The notes below the pieces were generated by a model. It ran no database searches and had not been told where the DNA came from. It saw only the letters and a list, made by a program, of their open reading frames with translations. DNA of 64,000 bases from NCBI RefSeq assembly GCF_900607235.1, contig NZ_LR027850.1:388043-452042 (forward strand), written 5' to 3'. The stretch is from Olivibacter jilunii. GTDB taxonomy: Bacteria; Bacteroidota; Bacteroidia; Sphingobacteriales; Sphingobacteriaceae. Below, one piece after another: positions 1 to 8,963 of the stretch; the first letter of the stretch is position 1; every line of letters begins with the position of its first letter. The translations under genes were made by a program, and so were the position numbers.

Positions 1-1
1 A

Positions 2-1552
2 CACATCATATCCTATGGCAGCAACGATATGCTCCTTGAACGCGCAAATGAGGTGTCGTTCAAGATCAAGTTCTATACGTACAAGATTGGTGCGACGTGG
101 CAATTGGCACCCCGTCATCAGCTATCGGCCAATTATCATGGGTATACGGACGACTTCACGGCACCGAAAACATCTTCGATTACCATGCGTGATCGATCGG
201 GCACGACCGTGGAGTCGATATATTCCACCGTCAATATTATCGAGCCCTATTACTTCGATGCCTTTAATGCCGGCTATCAGTTCGATATTGATACTTTGGG
301 CAAGAAGATTACTGCTGATGTACAGCTAATTTCTTATCGTAACTTTTCCAACAGCGAGATGGAAACCCGTCGCTATCGCAAAACGGGCAACCCCGATGGA
401 GATCTGGATATACTCCGGTCTAATCAACCCGGTTTTATCCGTGTTTCGGCCTATAAGGTGGATGCCCTGTTACCTTATTCCGGAGTCGATCTGAAGGCTG
501 GACTAAAGTATGCGGTAGCAAGCAATGATAATAATGCCCGTTTTGATTCTTTGCTGAACGGACAGTATGTTGAGGCACTGTCGCTTTCCAATAATTTTAA
601 CTATCGGGAAACGATTTCGGCAGCCTATGTGTCTGCATCTAAAATATGGAAAAAAACAACCTTCAATGCGGGCCTACGCCTGGAACATACCGATGCAAAA
701 AGCTGGTCGGTATTGTCGTCCGGAAGCAATCAATGGAACTATACCCGTTTGTTTCCATCGCTGTCTATCAATACGGAAATCAATAATGATAACCAGATCG
801 ATTTTTCGCTAAGTCGGCGGATTGAACGGCCTCCATATGCCGCACTGAATCCGGTACGTTGGTATAACGACCCCTATTATATGTTTGCCGGCAATGCCAA
901 TCTACAACCCGAAACGAGTTGGCTATATGCTGTAACTTATACGTTGAAACGAAAGTATTTCTTTCTATTCAATTATAGCGCTAGGAGCAATTATCTTTCC
1001 CGAAACATGATCAAAGACACTCAATCGGAGGCATTGATAAGCCAACGGGCTAATTTCGACCATTTCAGGCGTTTGGATCTAAATGTTGCAACTACGCTGT
1101 TGCCTAGCAGCTGGTGGCAGATGCAATGGAGTGGGGGAATCAACTTTACCACCTATCCGGTAGATCAACATCTTCAGGCGGATAATTTATCACAATGGGC
1201 AGGTAATCTGCAATGTATTAATCAACTTAAGCTTCCAGGGGATGTCAACATGGAATTGGCCGCTTACTGGTATTCCCGGGAATTATTTGGGATTTTTCAG
1301 AAGAGCAGTTACTTCTATGTAAATGCAGGTTTAGCTAAGTCATTTTTCGATAAACGGCTGGGGGTTAGAATTACCTTAAATGATGTTTTCTTTACGAATA
1401 ATTTTAGCGCACACTCCCTCGCAGCAATTACCGACTATCGATATTTCGATAAGCCGGACACCAGAAGGGCAATGTTTTCACTCACCTATAGTTTGGGTGG
1501 TAAGCTACAGTCGGCAAAAGAGCGCAGAACGGAAGAGCAGGACCGGCTCTGA
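2..1552 (+). CDS. Outer-membrane beta-barrel protein, TonB-receptor-like (OMP_b-brl_3 type), 5' end cut by window
   Basis: The frame is open from the first bases, so the N-terminus (signal peptide, carboxypeptidase-like repeat, plug) lies outside; 516 residues remain. The visible part is a run of alternating aromatic/polar beta-strands. The family signature of the barrel is present: an SRRIERPPY-ALNP motif near residue 270, followed by the GNANLQPE turn near residue 297, as in the OMP_b-brl_3 family of Bacteroidota. It should sit in the outer membrane. The C-terminus ends in a charged tail (KERRTEEQDR) instead of a terminal aromatic residue, which is common in this family. Substrate unknown; no SusD partner is visible downstream. 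Confidence 0.85.
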   Translation, partial: HIISYGSNDMLLERANEVSFKIKFYTYKIGATWQLAPRHQLSANYHGYTDDFTAPKTSSITMRDRSGTTVESIYSTVNIIEPYYFDAFNAGYQFDIDTLGKKITADVQLISYRNFSNSEMETRRYRKTGNPDGDLDILRSNQPGFIRVSAYKVDALLPYSGVDLKAGLKYAVASNDNNARFDSLLNGQYVEALSLSNNFNYRETISAAYVSASKIWKKTTFNAGLRLEHTDAKSWSVLSSGSNQWNYTRLFPSLSINTEINNDNQIDFSLSRRIERPPYAALNPVRWYNDPYYMFAGNANLQPETSWLYAVTYTLKRKYFFLFNYSARSNYLSRNMIKDTQSEALISQRANFDHFRRLDLNVATTLLPSSWWQMQWSGGINFTTYPVDQHLQADNLSQWAGNLQCINQLKLPGDVNMELAAYWYSRELFGIFQKSSYFYVNAGLAKSFFDKRLGVRITLNDVFFTNNFSAHSLAAITDYRYFDKPDTRRAMFSLTYSLGGKLQSAKERRTEEQDRL

Positions 1553-1653
1553 TGTCAAAAATTGCTAGTGCGAAACAATATGGGCTCAAATTTTTTTTCG
1601 TAATCTGTAAGGTTTCCCCTATAAAATGCAACTAACCTCCAAAAATTATTAAT

Positions 1654-1848
1654 ATGAAAGCACTAGCCATGATTTTTCTTTTCGCAATAAGCGCATGTGG
1701 CCGCGAATCTTCTCCAGAAGGCAGGTCGATTATTCGAGACAAACAGATCGTCGAACAGCTTGACTCATTGAAACGGCAGAACCACGTACTTCTTGATAGC
1801 ATTGGAGCCCTTAATAAAAGAATAGAAAAGCTAGAAAGGATAAGGTGA
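1654..1848 (+). CDS. Small putative lipoprotein with coiled coil
   Basis: A 64-residue protein. It begins MKALAMIFLFAISAC, a short signal peptide ending in a lipobox with the lipidated Cys at residue 15, then a charged region and a C-terminal heptad-like stretch (about residues 33-63, with L/I at regular spacing) that could form a short coiled coil. No family recognised. It lies 100 bases after the barrel gene and 53 bases before the sigma factor, all on the same strand. Short length keeps confidence moderate, but the lipobox makes chance unlikely. Confidence 0.55.
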   Translation: MKALAMIFLFAISACGRESSPEGRSIIRDKQIVEQLDSLKRQNHVLLDSIGALNKRIEKLERIR

Positions 1849-1901
1849 AAAGGAAACAGTCGCAAAAGTATTGATATCTTAGCAGAACGCATGCCCACAG
1901 T

Positions 1902-2393
1902 ATGAATGAAGACCAATTTTTACAACTTGTTTCAGTCCACCAGGGAATCATTCATAAGGTCTGTCGATTATACCGGGACACGCCGCCTGATCGAGAAGAT
2001 CTATTTCAGGAAATCGTTTTTCAACTATGGCGTTCTATTGATGATTTCAGGGGGCAGTCAAAAATCAGCACATTTATCTATCGTATTGCTCTTAATACCG
2101 CTATTGCAACATTCAGGACTGATCGAAAAAACGTGATAAGCTATGTGGATCAAGTGCCGGAAATGTCGCCCCAAAACGAGGATGGAGCTTTAGCCGATCG
2201 TAAGGACCGCTTGATGGCTGCAATTAAACTGTTGGCAGAAGGAGATCGTGCCATTATAGCTTTAGTCCTCGATGAGTATAGTTATAGAGAGATCGCAGAG
2301 ATCATAGGCATAACAGAGAACAATGTTTGCGTGAGGGTTTCCCGGATAAAAGATAAAATCAGAACACTATTAACTAGCAATCATGAGAATTGA
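1902..2393 (+). CDS. RNA polymerase ECF-type sigma factor
   Basis: A 163-residue protein with the two-domain ECF layout: region 2 (about residues 8-75, including the DLFQEIVFQLWRS core and the IYRIALNTA helix) and region 4 (about residues 108-158, with the YREIAEIIGITENNV helix-turn-helix). It should direct RNA polymerase to a small regulon. Its stop codon overlaps the start of the next gene by 11 bases, so the two are translationally coupled. No classic FecR or zinc anti-sigma follows; the 4-TM neighbour is the obvious candidate regulator, which is inference from position. Confidence 0.9.
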   Translation: MNEDQFLQLVSVHQGIIHKVCRLYRDTPPDREDLFQEIVFQLWRSIDDFRGQSKISTFIYRIALNTAIATFRTDRKNVISYVDQVPEMSPQNEDGALADRKDRLMAAIKLLAEGDRAIIALVLDEYSYREIAEIIGITENNVCVRVSRIKDKIRTLLTSNHEN

Positions 2394-2943
2394 AGAAATG
2401 AAAAGCCTTTGGGCAGCACAGCCCATTGAAATAAAGCCGAATGAAGCACTGGCAGAAATGCTTACAGAAAAATCTCATCCAATCCTTAAAGGAATCAGAA
2501 AACAGCTGTTACTGGAAATCGGCTCGTGGCTAATTATCTTATGTGTATACTACAATATGTTTGACGGTGAAAAGCGACCTTTGGCAGCTAACCTGGTACT
2601 TATAATCTGTGTGCTGCAAGCAATTGCCTTTAATTTTACCGGCTATTTGGCCGCAAGAAATCTTGTATATGGTGATAATATAATAACTTCAATAGCCGTA
2701 TATCTAAAAAAACTCAAGCGATTTAAATGGGGCTCTTTATGCTCGAGAATAATCTTCACGGGTGGCATGCTGTTTTTTTTCTTTTACGGATTGGATGTGG
2801 CTATTTTTAGGATATTATCTATTGCTTTTATCGGCCTTGTATTTATAGGTCAACTCTGGTTACTTCAAAGACAGTGGTCTCAAAGAATTAAAAAGCTCGC
2901 GGAGTTAAAGTTCGAACTGATAAATACCAACGAAAAAAACTAA
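2383..2943 (+). CDS. Four-TM membrane protein coupled to ECF sigma factor
   Basis: A 186-residue protein whose start ATG lies inside the last codons of the sigma gene. The first 30 residues are soluble and begin MRIEEMKSLWAAQP, a short amphipathic N-terminus. Four hydrophobic segments follow at roughly residues 43-60, 68-90, 121-140 and 145-165. Proteins of this build commonly follow ECF sigma genes in Bacteroidota and may tether or sense for the sigma factor, but I see no known anti-sigma domain. Role as membrane anti-sigma is inference from coupling only. Confidence 0.75.
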   Translation: MRIEEMKSLWAAQPIEIKPNEALAEMLTEKSHPILKGIRKQLLLEIGSWLIILCVYYNMFDGEKRPLAANLVLIICVLQAIAFNFTGYLAARNLVYGDNIITSIAVYLKKLKRFKWGSLCSRIIFTGGMLFFFFYGLDVAIFRILSIAFIGLVFIGQLWLLQRQWSQRIKKLAELKFELINTNEKN

Positions 2944-2981
2944 ATCGGTGAGCACTCCCGGGAAAGGGATAGACTAAACAA

Positions 2982-5372
2982 TTATTCATTTCTCAGGCTT
3001 TTTGCCGGATCAGCCATGGCAGCTTTCATCGATTGAAAACTAATAGTGATTATTGCTATGAGGAATGCCACGATACCCGCTACTAAAAACATCCACCAGC
3101 CAATATGAATACGGTATGAATAGCTTTGCAGCCAATTGTGCATGATCCACCCCGCACAGGGAAAAGCAATTAGGCAGGAGATACCAACAAGTTTTAAAAA
3201 GCCTATAGATAGGAGGGATACAATGCCCGTGATACTTGCACCCAGCACCTTTCTGATGCCGATTTCCTTGGTTTTTCTTTCGGCGATATAAGCAGAAAGC
3301 CCAAACAGACCAAGACAGGAAATCAAGATGGCAAGCACGGCGAATACGGTAGAAACTTGACCGGTGAGCGCTTCGTTTTTAAATAGCTGATCGAACTGGT
3401 CATCTACAAATCTGACGTCTAACGGATAATTGGGATTATTCTTCTTCATAACGGTTTCTATCGTTGAAACCGCTTGTCCGATATCGGCGCTGTTTTTTAT
3501 CCGTGCATAAATAAAACTTTGAAATTCAGGTTCCTTGCAGAAAAGAACCATTGGGTCTGCCTGTCCATAAATATTGCCATAGACGAAGTTGCTTACAACT
3601 CCTATTACGGTCATGTCAGTAAAAACTCCATCCGGATTACCGCGGGGCGATTGTATTATTTTTCCAACAGCAGACCCTTCGCCTATCAGGTCTGCCATGG
3701 ATTTATTAATAATAACGTTCGCTCTTTCAGCCAACGTGTTTCCGCCAAAATCTCTCCCCTCCAAAATTTTCATACCGGAGGTGGAAATAAATTCAGGGCT
3801 TACATGCCGTTGCGCTACCGGTATTTTCTGATCCGCCGGCTTGTTCGCCCACCTGAATCTGTCGTCGGTATCACCTCCATAAAGCGTTACATGACCGGCA
3901 AGGGCTGCATTTTCTATCAGGCCCGTATGCAATAAATCCTGCTTTATAATAGGAAATATAGCAGAAACGTTATGCTGCGGATTGATTTCAATGAGATTGC
4001 TTTTGTTGAAGCCCAGGGGTCGGTTCTTCACATGCTGTATCTGCGCATACACCACAATTGTACTGATTGTAAAAATGATAGAAATAGCAAATTGGGTGAC
4101 CACCAGCCCTTTCCTTACAAGAGCGGCACCATGCGTTTTAATTTTAGCCCCCTTTAAAACTGCAAGCGGATCGAAGGACGATAGATAAATGGATGGGTAA
4201 CTTCCCGCTAACAATCCGCAAATACCTGTAACTGTGATAAGGAAAATAAGATGATTAGTATTGAGTATATTCAGCACAAGATTCTTTTGCATAATTGTAT
4301 TGAATGCAGGCAGTGAAATATACATGAAGAGCACTGAAAAAATTGCAGCAATAGCAGCCATCATAAAAGCCTCGCCCATGAATTGTGCCAGCAGTCGCTT
4401 CTTTCCCGATCCTAAAACTTTGCGCACGCCGACTTCCTTTGCTCTTTTTTCACTTTGTGCGGTCGCAAGATTCATAAAATTAATACAGGCAATTAGCAAT
4501 ATGATCCACGCAATCATTGAAAGCATGCGGACTTGCGCGATACGACCGCCACCGGTGGGCTTTCCATTGGCAAATGCATCGTATAACCGCCACTTTTCCA
4601 TAGGAAAGAGAAAAACCTCGCTTTTTTCAGCAGGTGCTTTTTGTTTAATGTAATGCCTTAGTTGATTGTTGACAGCTGCAAAGTTTGCATTTTTATCCAG
4701 TTCAACGTAAGTAAAGGGCCCATAACTGTCCCATTCATCGATATTTTCTGACCGATTTTCCATGGTGATGTCATAGGGAGCTAGCCATTCAAACTGAAGT
4801 GATGAGTTTTCGGGCATATCTTCTACCACACCTGTGATAACATAGTTCTGTTTGTTATCTATCCGTATAGTTCTACCAATGGAATTTTCATCGGTACCAA
4901 AGAATTTCTTTGCCGTACGCTTTGTGATCACAAGTGAATATAATTGTGGGAATGGATTGGATGCATTTCCCTGCAAAAAGGTAAATGTAAACATACTAAA
5001 CAAAGATGCATCTGTATAACGACCTGTTGCATATACGGATGTGTTATCGAAACTGAAAAGTAGTTTTTGATCTCCGTCTGAGTATCTTGCTGTATTGGCT
5101 ATACCCGGGATGTCAGCTTTGATAGTTGCAGCTAGGGGACGTGGTGTAGACTCCATCGTAAAGACACTTTCGTTAAAAGGTGCATTCACTTTCAGCTGAT
5201 AGAGTTCGTTTTTTTTACTGTTAAAATGGTCAAATGTCAGTTCACTTTCACCCCATAGAAAAATTAAGCCCGCACAGGTAATGCCAAGGGCTAAGCCAAA
5301 GATATTGAGAAAGCTGTAGGCTCTGTTCTTCCAAAGATTGCGCCAAGCGCTTTTGATATAACTTTTAAACAT
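2982..5372 (-). CDS. FtsX-like ABC transporter permease (MacB_PCD-FtsX, duplicated)
   Basis: A 796-residue permease with the Bacteroidota double layout. A cytoplasmic start and first TM (residues ~20-42), a MacB-type periplasmic core domain (~45-260), a first FtsX block of three TMs (~285-400) carrying the EVGVRKVLGSGK loop, a central TM (~430), a second periplasmic domain (~455-650), and a second FtsX block (~670-785) with the matching EIGIRKVLGAS loop. No ATPase gene adjoins it, so the nucleotide-binding subunit must be encoded elsewhere. Such permeases usually couple cytoplasmic ATP hydrolysis to periplasmic work such as lipoprotein or peptide export. Substrate unknown. It converges on the sigma/4-TM pair. 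Confidence 0.9.
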   Translation of the reverse strand: MFKSYIKSAWRNLWKNRAYSFLNIFGLALGITCAGLIFLWGESELTFDHFNSKKNELYQLKVNAPFNESVFTMESTPRPLAATIKADIPGIANTARYSDGDQKLLFSFDNTSVYATGRYTDASLFSMFTFTFLQGNASNPFPQLYSLVITKRTAKKFFGTDENSIGRTIRIDNKQNYVITGVVEDMPENSSLQFEWLAPYDITMENRSENIDEWDSYGPFTYVELDKNANFAAVNNQLRHYIKQKAPAEKSEVFLFPMEKWRLYDAFANGKPTGGGRIAQVRMLSMIAWIILLIACINFMNLATAQSEKRAKEVGVRKVLGSGKKRLLAQFMGEAFMMAAIAAIFSVLFMYISLPAFNTIMQKNLVLNILNTNHLIFLITVTGICGLLAGSYPSIYLSSFDPLAVLKGAKIKTHGAALVRKGLVVTQFAISIIFTISTIVVYAQIQHVKNRPLGFNKSNLIEINPQHNVSAIFPIIKQDLLHTGLIENAALAGHVTLYGGDTDDRFRWANKPADQKIPVAQRHVSPEFISTSGMKILEGRDFGGNTLAERANVIINKSMADLIGEGSAVGKIIQSPRGNPDGVFTDMTVIGVVSNFVYGNIYGQADPMVLFCKEPEFQSFIYARIKNSADIGQAVSTIETVMKKNNPNYPLDVRFVDDQFDQLFKNEALTGQVSTVFAVLAILISCLGLFGLSAYIAERKTKEIGIRKVLGASITGIVSLLSIGFLKLVGISCLIAFPCAGWIMHNWLQSYSYRIHIGWWMFLVAGIVAFLIAIITISFQSMKAAMADPAKSLRNE

Positions 5373-5534
5373 AAAATGGTTTCTATTCTACAAGACGCAG
5401 CGATTCAATAGATGTTGCATTTTACCGGAAATTGATAGCGGTATAAGCGAACCAGATCCGCCAATTCTTGCGATATTTGTATCTTTAATCTACAGTGTAC
5501 CGAATTTCTGAAGGCAAACTTATCATGCTATCAT

Positions 5535-6029
5535 ATGCTATCAATTACCTCATCGGCAAAGCGTATTTATTTAACGGGAATGTCCGGAACCGGTAAATCT
5601 TCGATAATAACCAATTTACGAAATCGCGGTTACCGCGCAGTTGACACCGATTACAATAATTGGAAAGTATTTTCTGAATCCGATAGAGAGTGGATATTAA
5701 ACGAAGAAAAGATGTATGATTTTTTGGAGTCAACAAAAGAGGACGCTCTTTTCATTTCCGGATGCTGTAGCAATCAATCCAAATTCTATAAATTTTTCGA
5801 TTACATTATTTTACTATCTGCTTCAATTGAAACTATACTTAAAAGAGTTTCCGAGCGGCAATCGAATGCTTACGGGCGGACCGTAGCAGAACGGAACGAG
5901 ATTATCCGGAACTTTAAAAATATTCAACCACTATTGAAAGAGACAGCGGACATTGAGTACGACACAGAAAAGCTAACGATCGAACAGATCACCAATAACT
6001 TAACGAGTCTTCTGCGCCACTGCAAATGA
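5535..6029 (+). CDS. P-loop nucleotide kinase-like protein (AAA_18/shikimate-kinase-like)
   Basis: A 164-residue protein with a Walker A motif GMSGTGKSS at residues ~15-23, then RGYRAVDTDYNNW, where the aspartate sits where small kinases bind substrate. A hydrophobic strand ending in DYIILLSA (~95-102) and an arginine-rich lid (RVSERQSNAYGRT, ~110-122) complete a small-molecule kinase fold. An overlapping ATG at 5525 is out of frame, so 5535 is the start. It stands alone, divergent from the FtsX permease. The phosphate acceptor cannot be told from sequence. Confidence 0.75.
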   Translation: MLSITSSAKRIYLTGMSGTGKSSIITNLRNRGYRAVDTDYNNWKVFSESDREWILNEEKMYDFLESTKEDALFISGCCSNQSKFYKFFDYIILLSASIETILKRVSERQSNAYGRTVAERNEIIRNFKNIQPLLKETADIEYDTEKLTIEQITNNLTSLLRHCK

Positions 6030-6175
6030 TAGCTATTATGTCTATAGGGGGAATAAATGGTATTTGCGTATCATTCAAGGGATTATTCTAACGGTTTTAT
6101 TTTTACGTTCATGTAGCGAATCAACTATAAAAAGTGTTTGATTCTAAGAAATTGCTAACGATTAAGACCATAAAT

Positions 6176-6682
6176 ATGAAAAATCAACCGCTACTTAGGC
6201 CATCAGTGTTTATGCTCGCTTTGTTTTCAGTATTTTTTTTCAGTTGCGGAAAGGCGAACAACGAAACGCATATTGAAGAGCCATATAAATTGGAAACCAA
6301 CCTCTTCGTAGGGAACCAGCTGTTCATCAACACGATGAAGGCTCGAAATTCGGAAAACGTTTTCGAAATTTTGCAGGTAGTCCGGAAGAATGATATGTTG
6401 GATGTCACAGTAAAAGGCGGGGGTGCCGCAGCGTCATTTCAGTTCATTTGGGATGGTCTCGTACAAGAGTCATATCCAATGGGAGTGCGGTTGATAATGC
6501 TATACGATAATACGAATAAAGATTTCGACCGAAATAAGGAAATATCCGTATCTGTGAACCTTCAAAAAATTGTTGGTGAACGAAATAATGTGAATGACTA
6601 TCACTTCAATGTGATTAATGGATCAAAAAAACAGACAGTAATATTGAATCCGGACGGCAGCACGTCCAAAGAAGATAAATAA
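6176..6682 (+). CDS. Hypothetical lipoprotein
   Basis: A 168-residue protein beginning MKNQPLLRPSVF, with a hydrophobic core and a lipobox FFFSC placing the lipidated Cys at residue 24. The frame is open upstream to a GTG at 6134, but the ATG at 6176 starts exactly at the signal peptide and is preferred. The mature part is rich in beta-strand patterns and contains an Ig-like hydrophobic alternation (YPMGVRLIMLYD). No family recognised. It lies alone between the P-loop kinase and the acetyltransferase. Confidence 0.65.
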   Translation: MKNQPLLRPSVFMLALFSVFFFSCGKANNETHIEEPYKLETNLFVGNQLFINTMKARNSENVFEILQVVRKNDMLDVTVKGGGAAASFQFIWDGLVQESYPMGVRLIMLYDNTNKDFDRNKEISVSVNLQKIVGERNNVNDYHFNVINGSKKQTVILNPDGSTSKEDK

Positions 6683-6783
6683 TCAGTAGTCGGCATTATA
6701 TCAGTTATGTAGATTTTGAAGGGCACTGTACAACCGGTGTTGCTGCATTAATTCGATATTTAAGTTACTAAAAATAAAAGAAT

Positions 6784-7239
6784 ATGATGAATGATTTGCA
6801 TATCAAGAAGTTGTCAGTCAACGACCTATCCTGTTTCGAAAATCTTATTATCATGTTTGAAGAAGTTTTCGAAATGAAAAAATTTTCTATGCCAACAAGT
6901 GAATACCTCGGTGAGTTGCTGGGGAAGGAAAACTTCCATGTATTTGTAGCTCTGAAAGAGGATTCCGTAATAGGAGGTTTAACCGCTTACACGTTGAATC
7001 AATACTATTCCCAGAAACCGTTGGCCTACATTTTTGATTTAGCAGTCGCCAGCCTATGGCAACGGCAAGGCATAGGAAATGCCCTGATTATGCATACAAG
7101 ATCTTACTTCCAGCAGAATGGTTACTCGGAGGTCTTTGTACAGGCCGACAAAATAGACGATTATGCTGTCGATTTTTATAGGAAAACAAAACCTACGGAA
7201 GAAGAAGATGTGCTTCACTTTTACTATACATTGGATTAA
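6784..7239 (+). CDS. GNAT N-acetyltransferase, AAC(3)-I-like
   Basis: A 151-residue GNAT protein. The core acetyl-CoA segment reads YIFDLAVASLWQRQGIGNALI (~residues 79-99), followed by VFVQADKIDDYAVDFYRK and a closing DVLHFYY strand. These blocks resemble the aminoglycoside 3-N-acetyltransferase type I family, which has YIYDLAV, RRQGI, YVQADYGDDPAV and VMHF at matching positions. The family acetylates the 3-amino group of 2-deoxystreptamine aminoglycosides such as gentamicin. The YxKLGI turn of characterised enzymes is replaced here by KTKPTEE. Actual substrate is unproven. Its stop overlaps the convergent flavin-fold gene by four bases. Confidence 0.8.
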   Translation: MMNDLHIKKLSVNDLSCFENLIIMFEEVFEMKKFSMPTSEYLGELLGKENFHVFVALKEDSVIGGLTAYTLNQYYSQKPLAYIFDLAVASLWQRQGIGNALIMHTRSYFQQNGYSEVFVQADKIDDYAVDFYRKTKPTEEEDVLHFYYTLD

Positions 7240-7739
7240 AGGTCCAAATTGCCATGTCTTCCAATATCCGATTGACTGTCTGTTAGGGCATTTGCCGCGA
7301 CTTTAAAGAAAGTTACCAATTTATTGGTTTTATTATCCCAATAATGGGCTGCTAAGGGTGTAACTTTTAAAATTCGGATGGTCGGATCATCTTTTCCCTT
7401 TTCAAACCAGGCCTCCATCATTTTATTCCAATACCTATCAATCCGAGCCCTATCGCTGGAAATTTCAGCTGTACCGTTAATACTAAGGAAATTATAATTT
7501 TTAGTGTCTGAATATAAAAGGCTTACATTTTTATTTTTTTGGACGTTTTGATACGTATCGCTTTCTGACGAAAAGAGAAAATAGATGGCACCGTTTTCAT
7601 CTACTTCTTGTCGGCTCATAGGGATAGCATGCAATGCTTCCTCTGCTGCATTAGAACATAACATACCAATATCAATTTTATCCACCATCTTGCGTAATTT
7701 TTGAACAGCGTTTTCTCCGTGCAAATTTTCAGTGCTCAT
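7236..7739 (-). CDS. Pyridoxamine 5'-phosphate oxidase family (general stress protein 26-like)
   Basis: A 167-residue split-barrel flavin-binding-fold protein. The start is set at ATG 7739 (MSTENLHGEN), because upstream extension would need a TTG at 7805. The pattern IPMSRQEVDENGAIYFLFSSESDTYQNVQKNKNVSLLYSD (seen at ~40-80, quoted in parts) is the typical core, and the later RILKVTPLAAHYWD block is the usual C-terminal signature of stress-type members. These proteins bind FMN or F420-like cofactors; general stress protein 26 homologues are the closest match. It converges on the AAC(3)-I-like gene. Confidence 0.85.
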   Translation of the reverse strand: MSTENLHGENAVQKLRKMVDKIDIGMLCSNAAEEALHAIPMSRQEVDENGAIYFLFSSESDTYQNVQKNKNVSLLYSDTKNYNFLSINGTAEISSDRARIDRYWNKMMEAWFEKGKDDPTIRILKVTPLAAHYWDNKTNKLVTFFKVAANALTDSQSDIGRHGNLDL

Positions 7740-7977
7740 ATTGTTTAAATTTTGGTATTCACTGCCGTCTATGTATTTATCGTTCTGATTTATCAAGACT
7801 GACAAATCCTGCTTCGTTAATTTATTTAGGATAATAACTTACAGGCCCAATAAAATGTTTTATTGATTTGCGATGATTCCGGTTAGCACGTAGAATATGC
7901 GGATTCATCCTTTGATAAAATTTCCGAAACAAAATAGCCTTAAAGATTATTACTAGTTAACACAAAACGAAAACACT

Positions 7978-8128
7978 ATGGGGAATTTACTTATATCATT
8001 ACCGTGATACTGGTAATCAGTTGGGCAATTAGTTTTTTGGCGGTTATGCAGATGGTGGAATTATTCACGCGTTGTTGGTTATTGCCATCATTGCGATATT
8101 GCTGAGAGTGATTAGGGGGGCGACTTAA
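7978..8128 (+). pseudogene. Frameshifted lmo0937/DUF5670-like small membrane protein
   Basis: Reading from ATG 7978 gives MGNLLISLP and a stop. If one T is restored near 7993 and one in the T-run near 8035, a continuous ~50-residue protein appears: MGNLLYIITVILVISWAISF, then FGGYADGGIIHALLVIAIIA and ILLRVIRGAT. This is the common lmo0937-family small membrane protein of Bacteroidota, usually linked to stress loci. Both lesions are in T homopolymers, so sequencing error is an alternative to real decay. The 3' end overlaps the convergent BKACE gene by 17 bases. Confidence 0.7.
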
Positions 8129-8855
8129 TTTGATGCAGGAATAGCGCTTTCTTAATAAGTTCCGCATTGGTTTCTGCTTTGGTAGTTTCGTCTATGTACA
8201 GGGTATCCTCAAATCCAACCCTCGTACTATAATTTCGCTCGAATGCTTTTTCAATCAAAGGCCAGCAAGTCTCATTTAAACCGTGTAGAAGAATCTCCTG
8301 TTCGAATACGACCGGCAATATAGCTTTTTCAATTGCATAAAGGTTTTCCAGCGCTCCTGAAAGTGCATGCTCCTGCGGTTCGATCAAAATTCGGAAACAA
8401 TATTTATGGAGACCCGAGTTTATCAATTTCTTTGCGTCGGTTACATTCGAAATTCCTGCTTCAATAGAAACACCTTTATCTAAAAGCATTTTTACGACTT
8501 GCTCACAGTTATCTTCGCTAAAATTAACAGAAACAAAATCTGGAAAAATCGTCCATCCGTTTATTAAATTCTTTCTCAATTCGAAATCTGGTTCTATCCA
8601 GCTACCGGTACTGATACCTACCGGAATATTTAATAAATGCTGCCTCACTAACGATATTTGTTCGGCCACAAATTTTCCATCCAATGTTTCTCTACCATTG
8701 TCGTCCCTAACATGAAAATGAATTTGTTTGGCACCGGCAATTACCGAACGCTTAGCCTCCTCTAGAATTTCCTCCTTGCTCGTTGGTATATTTGGACTAT
8801 CCAACTTAGTTCTAGAGCCGTTTATAGCTGCCTTAATAATCGGTGATCGCAACAT
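8112..8855 (-). CDS. 3-keto-5-aminohexanoate cleavage enzyme family (BKACE, DUF849)
   Basis: A 247-residue TIM-barrel protein. The N-terminal PIIKAAINGSRT strand, the zinc-binding HFHVRD motif (~residues 47-52), the GISTGSWIEPD segment (~80-90) and the EAGISNVTDA block (~133-142) are the marks of the BKACE family, which cleaves beta-keto acids with acetyl-CoA. It is shorter than most members (usually 270-310 residues), with the loss at the C-terminal side. It stands alone, divergent from an acetyltransferase, with no lysine-fermentation genes near, so the natural keto acid is unknown. Confidence 0.85.
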   Translation of the reverse strand: MLRSPIIKAAINGSRTKLDSPNIPTSKEEILEEAKRSVIAGAKQIHFHVRDDNGRETLDGKFVAEQISLVRQHLLNIPVGISTGSWIEPDFELRKNLINGWTIFPDFVSVNFSEDNCEQVVKMLLDKGVSIEAGISNVTDAKKLINSGLHKYCFRILIEPQEHALSGALENLYAIEKAILPVVFEQEILLHGLNETCWPLIEKAFERNYSTRVGFEDTLYIDETTKAETNAELIKKALFLHQIKSPP

Positions 8856-8963
8856 AATGTTTGTTAACCATTTTTATCGTGAATAAGTTTGTTATCAATT
8901 CATATTTGTCGTTATTCGGGATTACAAGAAGTCAAAACTTGTAGTACCTTTACATCGGGGACT

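Noticed and set aside
15-329. Second-frame peptide under the partial barrel gene
   Set aside because: Codon usage and composition (many Arg, Ser, Leu) fit a shadow of the barrel frame; no motif.
3474-3935. Plus-strand frame opposite the FtsX permease
   Set aside because: Antisense of a strongly supported gene, no domain.
8945-8952. TACCTTTA as a promoter box for the RimL-like gene
   Set aside because: It lies 12 bases before the ATG, leaving almost no leader, and no -33 box is present.
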